DNA of 6,905 nt from an uncultured Rikenellaceae bacterium. Lineage in GTDB: Bacteria > Bacteroidota > Bacteroidia > Bacteroidales > Rikenellaceae. Below are positions 1-5,057 of the stretch, one piece after another. The position numbers and the translations under genes are program-made. The stretch is taken from the NCBI GenBank assembly GCA_947176715.1, contig CAMWRR010000102.1, positions 1 through 6,905 of the forward strand, given 5' to 3'. The notes under the pieces are model-generated. The model had not been told where the DNA came from, ran no database searches, and worked only from the letters and a program-made list of their open reading frames with translations. Position 1 is the stretch's first letter. Every line of letters begins with the position of its first letter.

Positions 1-555
1 CCCCACTACCGAGCTGGTGTCGTGTATGGCTATGGCCGCCCATGTGCCGAACTGGTGCTGTGTCAGCTCTAACCACTCGCCTACGGGCGGGAATACGAAC
101 AGGGCCACTGCGTTGAGTATGAATACGGTAGCCAGCGAGAGCGAAATATCGTCGTCATCGGCGTTTATCACGGGCGAGACGGCGGCGATGGCGCTACCGC
201 CGCAGATGGCGGTGCCTACCGATATGAGATAGCTGCTCTTTTTGTTTATGCCGAGCAGTCGTCCTATCAGAAAGCCCAGTACCAACACTCCCACGACCGA
301 TACCACGGTGAATATCATCCCGTCGCGGCCCGCGGCCAGCGAGCTGTGCAGGTTCATGCCGAATCCCAGACCCACTACCACGTACTGCAACAACCTCTTG
401 GACCATCTCTTTGAGAAAGAGGCTACCGGCGTACCCAGCGACATGGCAAAGGCTATGCCCGCGAATAACGCTATGGCCGGCGAGCAGAAAAACGATCCGG
501 CAAGACATACCCAAAACAGCGTCTTGCTCCACTTGTCTATGTAATTTTTTATCAT
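1..555 (-). CDS. YeiH-family putative sulfate exporter, N-terminal half (partial)
   Basis: This is the first 185 residues of a multi-spanning inner-membrane protein of the YeiH / Cons_hypoth698 family (PF03601), annotated as putative sulfate exporters. Substrate is not proven for most members. Two family signatures are visible: GTAICGGSAIAA at residues 114-125 and AIHDTSSVVG at 176-185, where the window ends. Hydrophobic stretches near residues 12-43, 56-68, 79-100, 108-130 and 140-160 fit membrane helices, and a basic segment (SKRWSKR, about 48-54) fits a cytoplasmic loop. E. coli YeiH is about 349 residues, so roughly half the gene is missing beyond base 1. The ATG at 555 is chosen because an in-frame stop (571-573) lies just upstream with no other usual start codon between. 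No Shine-Dalgarno sequence is seen at the expected distance. It lies 31 bases after the methyltransferase gene and is probably co-transcribed. The family is clear; the substrate is inference. Confidence 0.93.
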   Translation of the reverse strand, partial: MIKNYIDKWSKTLFWVCLAGSFFCSPAIALFAGIAFAMSLGTPVASFSKRWSKRLLQYVVVGLGFGMNLHSSLAAGRDGMIFTVVSVVGVLVLGFLIGRLLGINKKSSYLISVGTAICGGSAIAAVSPVINADDDDISLSLATVFILNAVALFVFPPVGEWLELTQHQFGTWAAIAIHDTSSVVG

Positions 556-586
556 AATGCAATGATATGATTACGCACGAAATCTC

Positions 587-1297
587 CTATCGCCCTATTA
601 TGAATATCGCAGGCCTTTTATGAAGCGTAGGGCAGGCGGCCTTGCGCCATCCGGCCACCGTGTCGGTGCGGATATACTCCCGTGGCGAGGTTATGTCGCA
701 GGCTACGGTGAGCCGTGCGGCGGGGGAGAGGGTCTTGAGCAGAGTCTCCAACAGTTTGTCGTTGCGATACGGGGCCTCGATGAATATCTGGCTGTATCCG
801 TCGGCGAGGGCCGACCTCTCCATGCGGGCTATGGCGGCACGTCGCGCATCATCCTTTATGGGGAGATAGCCGTTGAATGTGAATGTCTGTCCGGTTAGCC
901 CCGAGGCCATGAGCGACATTATTACGGACGATGCGCCAACCAACGGCACCACCTTTATGCCCCTGCGGTGAGCCGCCGCCACTAATTCGGCTCCGGGGTC
1001 GGCAACGGCCGGTACCCCAGCCTCGGACATCAGCCCCATGTCGAAGCCGTCGAGCGCGGGGCGTAACATGGCCTCTATCTCCTCGGACGGCGTATGTTCG
1101 TTGAGCACCTCGAACGAGAGGCCGTATATGTCGATGCCGCGTTTGAGGCTCCCTATGAAGCGGCGTGCCGTGCGCAACTCCTCCACTACATAGTGCCGGA
1201 GCGATACTATAATATCGCTCACCGCTTCGGGCTGGCTGTAGGAGAGTCCGCATTCGGTGTCGAGCGGAGTGGGTATGAGATAGAGTTTTCCCGTCAT
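587..1297 (-). CDS. RsmI-like SAM-dependent methyltransferase (tetrapyrrole-methylase fold)
   Basis: A complete 236-residue protein of the tetrapyrrole methylase superfamily, RsmI branch. RsmI proper 2'-O-methylates cytidine 1402 of 16S rRNA using S-adenosylmethionine. Visible motifs, in order, are an N-terminal strand LYLIPTPL (5-12), MSEAGVPAVADPG (90-102), PLVGASS (118-124), the ASGLTGQTFTFNGYLP stretch (131-146), IFIEAPYRN (171-179) and ACDIT (199-203). These match the SAM-binding and active-site loops of the family. E. coli RsmI is about 286 residues. This shorter form, with an extended N-terminal region before the MSEAG motif, resembles the second RsmI-like paralogue common in Bacteroidota, usually annotated only as SAM-dependent methyltransferase. 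I therefore give no symbol: the 16S target is possible but not shown. It starts 23 bases after the FKBP gene and ends 31 bases before the transporter gene. Nothing is truncated. It should act in the cytoplasm, unlike its upstream neighbours. Confidence 0.93.
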   Translation of the reverse strand: MTGKLYLIPTPLDTECGLSYSQPEAVSDIIVSLRHYVVEELRTARRFIGSLKRGIDIYGLSFEVLNEHTPSEEIEAMLRPALDGFDMGLMSEAGVPAVADPGAELVAAAHRRGIKVVPLVGASSVIMSLMASGLTGQTFTFNGYLPIKDDARRAAIARMERSALADGYSQIFIEAPYRNDKLLETLLKTLSPAARLTVACDITSPREYIRTDTVAGWRKAACPTLHKRPAIFIIGR

Positions 1298-1320
1298 GGT
1301 TTAAGCTATGCGGCCCGTTG

Positions 1321-2331
1321 TCAGTCTTCGTCCTCCAATATCTCTATGTCGAACACGAGGGGGTCGAACGGCCTTATGTAGACGCCGTTGCTGTTGTCGC
1401 CCGTGGTTCCGTAACCCCATTCGGACGAGAATACCACCGTGCCCTTCTCGCCGCGCTTCATGTTGTTTATGGCCAGCATGAAGCCCTTGACGAAGGTGGT
1501 GGCGTCGCCTTTGACGCTCATGGCGGTGTAGGAGTTGGAGCTGTCGTATATCTTGTTGGCTACGGCCACCTCCTCTACATTGGTGTCGAACACCTTGCCG
1601 TCAAGGTAACGGCCTGTGTAGAATACCTTTACCTCGTCCTCTTCGCCTATCGTCTCACCTGTGGTTATCGGTCGCGTTATACGAAGATAGACGCCGTCTT
1701 TGAGGGAGTCCGACACCAATTTGTCGAGCTTGTCGGTAGCGTAGTCGATAACCTCCCGTTTGCTTATCTCGGCAGGGTCGTCCGATGCGTTGTTGAGGCG
1801 GAACGTACGGTAGATGGGGGTGCCTCCCGACAGGGTGATGTTACCCTCGAAGCCGGTGACGTACACCTCCGAGGTCCCCGAGCCGTAGCCCCACCGTGAG
1901 CTGCAATACATCTCCACCGAGTCGCCCACGCTCATCTGGGGCAATACCTTGTATACCCCGGGGGTGAGATCCTGACTGTCTATATAGAAGTATATCTCCG
2001 GAACGAAGTGTGTGAGTTCGGTGTAGGTGCCGAGCCTGCGGGCTATGTCGCCGTACATGTTGAAGATGTAGTTGCCCTCTAGGTCGGTGCCCAGCCCGGT
2101 GAGGTATACCCAGCTCACTCCGTCGGTGAGCGATACCTTTTCGGCTCCATCTTTGGCGGGGTATATCTTGTAGTACAGACCGTCGTCCACCTTGGGTATG
2201 TCAGGGCGGTTGTTCTTCATCCATCCGGCCAACGCCGCCTCTTCCATTGCCGTGTCGTCGATGCCTTTATTCTCGGCGCACGATGCAAAGAGGGCTGCCG
2301 CCATTACCAATATCCCGAATATCCTATTCAT
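1321..2331 (-). CDS. Lipoprotein with two FKBP-type peptidyl-prolyl isomerase domains
   Basis: A 336-residue lipoprotein with two FKBP-like domains. The leader ends in LFASC, with Cys18 as the predicted lipidated residue; the residues after it (AENKG) are not a clear surface-export signal, so a periplasm-facing location is likely. Domain 2 (about 212-332) is canonical: VFYTG at 236-240, DGKVFD at 244-249, the GFMLAINNMKRG helix at 283-294, WGYG at 305-308 and PFDPLVFDIEIL at 321-332. By eye, human FKBP12 Tyr26, Phe36, Asp37, Tyr82 and Phe99 correspond to Tyr238, Phe248, Asp249, Tyr307 and Phe327, so this domain could isomerise X-Pro bonds. Domain 1 (about 51-180) repeats the layout (YLTGL 76-80, EGNYIFN 85-91, GVYKVL 125-130, WGYG 147-150) but lacks several catalytic positions. 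Its ATG overlaps the end of the preceding FKBP lipoprotein gene by 8 bases. Fold and lipoprotein nature are secure; client proteins are unknown. Confidence 0.92.
   Translation of the reverse strand: MNRIFGILVMAAALFASCAENKGIDDTAMEEAALAGWMKNNRPDIPKVDDGLYYKIYPAKDGAEKVSLTDGVSWVYLTGLGTDLEGNYIFNMYGDIARRLGTYTELTHFVPEIYFYIDSQDLTPGVYKVLPQMSVGDSVEMYCSSRWGYGSGTSEVYVTGFEGNITLSGGTPIYRTFRLNNASDDPAEISKREVIDYATDKLDKLVSDSLKDGVYLRITRPITTGETIGEEDEVKVFYTGRYLDGKVFDTNVEEVAVANKIYDSSNSYTAMSVKGDATTFVKGFMLAINNMKRGEKGTVVFSSEWGYGTTGDNSNGVYIRPFDPLVFDIEILEDED
2324..2331 (-). other. Stop/start overlap coupling the two FKBP lipoprotein genes
   Basis: On the minus strand these eight bases read ATGAATAG. The ATG starts the larger FKBP lipoprotein, and the TAG, in a different frame, ends the smaller one. 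Such an overlap usually means the downstream gene is translated by ribosomes finishing or re-initiating at the upstream stop. The overlap is seen directly; translational coupling is inference. Confidence 0.75.
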
Positions 2332-2860
2332 GCTTGCGTATCTTTTTTATATCGGCAAATATAGCTATTGTAGTCGACTTTTTCACAATACCGACCATTT
2401 TGTTGTCGTATGCCAGCTCGGAGGGGACGAATATCATGAGCGAATCGTGCTCCAATGCGTTGTTTATACCCCTTGCGAAGCCTTTTATTATCTCGGTCTC
2501 CCCGTATTTTACGGCTAACGGTTCGAGCGACATGTAGTGCGTGTCGAACCCATTCTCCTCGGCCAATGCCGCTATGTTGGTGGCGAACAGCGAGTCGGGC
2601 TTGCTGAAGAAGGTGTACATGGCATAGTCGATCCATACCGAGTCGCCCGGCTCTACGCGTAGCGAGGCGGGGTCGGCGGCCAACGTGTTGAGGCGGGTTA
2701 TGAATACGCCGTCGCGTTCCGATACCGGGGTGGAGAGGCTCTCCGTATATTTTATTATGCGTTCGCGCTGGGCGCCGTTGCTGTTCTGGTCGTCGCCTTT
2801 GTTGCATCCGCATAGTATGGCCGCTACGGCTGTGAGTGTTGTTAACAGGTTAGGTCTCAT
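2324..2860 (-). CDS. Small FKBP-like lipoprotein
   Basis: A 178-residue lipoprotein with one divergent FKBP-type prolyl isomerase domain. The leader MRPNLLTTL... ends in ILCGC, with Cys19 as the predicted lipidated residue. The domain covers about 72-174: strand VWIDYAMY (75-82), the SLFATN loop (90-95), EIIKGFARGINNAL (123-136), the P-S-E-LAYD loop (146-152) and IAIFADIKKI (165-174). Compared with human FKBP12, Tyr26, Phe36, Tyr82 and Phe99 appear kept (Tyr79, Phe92, Tyr151, Phe168), Trp59 is Phe128, but Asp37 is replaced by Ala93. Activity may be weak, or the protein may act as a chaperone. Another ATG at 2881 is in frame, but it would overlap the peptidase gene by 17 bases and put a charged, Cys-containing stretch before the signal peptide. 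The ATG at 2860, four bases after the peptidase stop, gives a textbook lipoprotein leader. It overlaps the next FKBP gene by 8 bases. Confidence 0.87.
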   Translation of the reverse strand: MRPNLLTTLTAVAAILCGCNKGDDQNSNGAQRERIIKYTESLSTPVSERDGVFITRLNTLAADPASLRVEPGDSVWIDYAMYTFFSKPDSLFATNIAALAEENGFDTHYMSLEPLAVKYGETEIIKGFARGINNALEHDSLMIFVPSELAYDNKMVGIVKKSTTIAIFADIKKIRKHE

Positions 2861-2864
2861 GCTG

Positions 2865-4976
2865 TTACATTTTAGAGGCATCGCCGGTAAGGCCCGTCTT
2901 TTCGAGCAGTGCGTCTATCTGCGGACGGTGACCGCGGAACTCCACGTAGGTCTCCATCTCGGGGCGGCGGCCTCCGGATGAGAGCAGCTTGCGGAAAGCG
3001 GCGGCCGTCTCCTTGTCGTAGATGCCCCTCTCCTTGAAGAGCGAGTAGGCGTCGGCCTCCAGCACCTCGGCCCATTTGTAGCTGTAATATCCTGCCGCAT
3101 ATCCGCCCGCGAATACGTGCGAGAACGATGGCGAGAAGTAACACCCCTCCACGGCGGGCAATACGGATGCCTTGTCGATGGCCTTGCGCTCGAATGCGGC
3201 TACGCTCTCCTCCACGGGGGCGGTGACGGTGTGCCATGCCATGTCGTCTATGCCGAAGCCGAGCTGACGGCTCGATGCGTATCCGCTAAGGTAGTTGCGG
3301 CTCTCTATTATCTTGTTTATCAGTGAGTCGGGTATCACCTCGCCGGTGCGGTAATCTTTTGCCCAGAGCGACAGGAAGTCGCGCTCGGTGGCCCAGTTCT
3401 CCATTATCTGCGAGGGCAGCTCCACAAAGTCCCATGCCACGTTGGTGCCCGAGAGCGACGTATAGCGTCCCTCGGCGAATATGCCGTGCAGGGCGTGGCC
3501 GAACTCGTGCAACAGCGTCTCCACCTCGCGGAACGTGAGCAGGGAGGGGCTGTCGGCCGTGGGTTTGGTGACGTTGGTGACCACCGTTATGTGGGGACGG
3601 TCGTCTACGCCGGCCATGTGCGTAAGCTCTTTCATGGGGTTCATCCACGCTCCGCCGCGCTTGCTCTCGCGGGGGAAGAAGTCCATGTAGAGGACGGCCA
3701 GATAGCTGCCGTCGGCATCGAACACCTCGTACGCCTTGACATCGGGGTGCCATACCTCTATCTCCTTGTTCTCGCGGAACGTTATGCCGTAGAGTCTGCC
3801 GGCGAGCATGAACAGGGCCTCCTGTACGCTTTCGAGCCGGAAATAGGGCTTGAGCATACTGTCGCTCAGGGAGTAGCGGTCGTTCTTGAGCCTCTCGCTC
3901 CAGTAGGAGAAGTCCCACGGCATCATCTCTCCGGAGTGTCCGTGTGATGCGGCGTAGTCGGCCACCTGCCTAACATCGCGACGGGCGAAGGGCATCGACC
4001 TGTCCAACAGCTCGTTGAGGAACTCCTCGACGTTTCTGCGGTTACCGGCCATGCGCTCCTCCAATACGTAGTCGGCGTAGGTGTCGTAGCCGAGCAGTGC
4101 GGCCTTGCGGCGTCTGAGGTCGGCTATGCGTTTGAGTATTGCGGTGTTGTCGTGGCTCGTACCCTCGGTGCAGCGGCTACCGTAGGCTCGGTACAGCTTC
4201 TCTCGCAGGTCGCCCCTCGACGAGAACTGCATGAACGGGCCGTAGCTCGGGGCCTGCAGGGTTATCACCCACCCCTCCTTGCCGCGTTCCGATGCCTCCT
4301 CTGCCGCCGCGGCTACCACGTAGTCGGGCAGACCGGCAAGCTCCTCCTTGTCGGTAAGGTGAAGCGTGTAGTCGTTGGTGGCGTCCAGTATGTTCTTCTC
4401 GAAGTCGAGGCTGAGGGTGCCTAACTCCTTGTTTATCCTGCCCAGCTCCTCTTTGTCCTCGTGCGAGAGGAGGGCGCCGCCGCGTGCGAACTCCTTGTAG
4501 GTATTCTCGAGCAACATGGTCTGCTCCTCGTCAAGCCCGAGCGATGCGCGGTTGTCGTAGACCGCCTTGATGCGTCCGAACAGCTTGTCGTTGTGGTGAA
4601 TGCGGTCGCCGAGTTCGGTCACCGTCTCGTTTACCTCCATGGCTATCTGTTGCAGGGAGTCGGAGGTGTGGGCCGAGTTGAGGTTGAACAGAACGCTGCA
4701 CGCCAGTCCGAGACGGTCCGAGGCGTGTTCGAGTGCCTCTACGGTGTTGCCGAAGTCGGGCGCGGCCGGGTTGTCGGCTATGGCGTCGATGTTAGCCTGT
4801 GTCTCTATGACGAGCGCGTCGACGGCGGGGCGGTAGTGTTCGAGTTTTATGGAGCCGAAAGGGACGGTGTTATGCGGTGTGTCCCAGTGGCCGAGAAGCG
4901 GATTTTCGTTTTTCATGTCGGTGCATCCTGTTATTATCGCCGCCGCAAGGAGGACGGCTATGTGTTTAGATATCAT
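2865..4976 (-). CDS. dcp: M3-family metallopeptidase lipoprotein, peptidyl-dipeptidase Dcp type
   Basis: A complete 703-residue zinc metallopeptidase of family M3, closest in layout to peptidyl-dipeptidase Dcp, which removes C-terminal dipeptides from short peptides. The zinc site is visible: HEFGH at 490-494 gives two His ligands and the catalytic Glu491. Glu519 in FVELPSQIMENW is the third ligand, 29 residues after the first His, the same spacing as in E. coli Dcp. The substrate-binding segment HVFAGGYAAGYYSYKW (620-635) supplies the conserved His and Tyr residues. The helical N-terminal half of the family fills residues about 25-450. Unlike the soluble E. coli enzyme (about 681 residues), it starts with a lipoprotein leader ending in IITGC (Cys18), so it should be anchored in the envelope, probably facing the periplasm. 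It starts 81 bases after lptD and ends four bases before the small FKBP gene. A role in recycling envelope or imported peptides is inference. Oligopeptidase A activity is the main alternative. Confidence 0.94.
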   Translation of the reverse strand: MISKHIAVLLAAAIITGCTDMKNENPLLGHWDTPHNTVPFGSIKLEHYRPAVDALVIETQANIDAIADNPAAPDFGNTVEALEHASDRLGLACSVLFNLNSAHTSDSLQQIAMEVNETVTELGDRIHHNDKLFGRIKAVYDNRASLGLDEEQTMLLENTYKEFARGGALLSHEDKEELGRINKELGTLSLDFEKNILDATNDYTLHLTDKEELAGLPDYVVAAAAEEASERGKEGWVITLQAPSYGPFMQFSSRGDLREKLYRAYGSRCTEGTSHDNTAILKRIADLRRRKAALLGYDTYADYVLEERMAGNRRNVEEFLNELLDRSMPFARRDVRQVADYAASHGHSGEMMPWDFSYWSERLKNDRYSLSDSMLKPYFRLESVQEALFMLAGRLYGITFRENKEIEVWHPDVKAYEVFDADGSYLAVLYMDFFPRESKRGGAWMNPMKELTHMAGVDDRPHITVVTNVTKPTADSPSLLTFREVETLLHEFGHALHGIFAEGRYTSLSGTNVAWDFVELPSQIMENWATERDFLSLWAKDYRTGEVIPDSLINKIIESRNYLSGYASSRQLGFGIDDMAWHTVTAPVEESVAAFERKAIDKASVLPAVEGCYFSPSFSHVFAGGYAAGYYSYKWAEVLEADAYSLFKERGIYDKETAAAFRKLLSSGGRRPEMETYVEFRGHRPQIDALLEKTGLTGDASKM

Positions 4977-5057
4977 TTGGCTATGGCTGTTGCTTCATAT
5001 TTTCGTGCAACGTCTTGTAAAAACGTGTGCCGGTGGCTCTGAATTGTGTGCGGCGGC

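Noticed and set aside
550..567. Inverted repeat TATCAT-N6-ATGATA over the start codon of the YeiH-family gene, considered as an operator
   Set aside because: Six-base arms in AT-rich sequence are likely by chance, the repeat covers the start codon, and there is no second copy or neighbouring regulator gene.
556..586. Possible terminator or promoter between the methyltransferase and transporter genes
   Set aside because: No GC-rich hairpin with a T tract. The nearest promoter-like string (TATCATTG) departs from the Bacteroidota -7 element and lies too close to the ATG. An AGGAG near 583-587 is too far from the ATG to serve as a ribosome binding site.
2861..2881. Upstream ATG at 2881 as the start of the small FKBP lipoprotein
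   Set aside because: It would add seven residues (MPLKCNS) ahead of a textbook lipoprotein leader and increase overlap with the peptidase gene. The ATG at 2860 is better.
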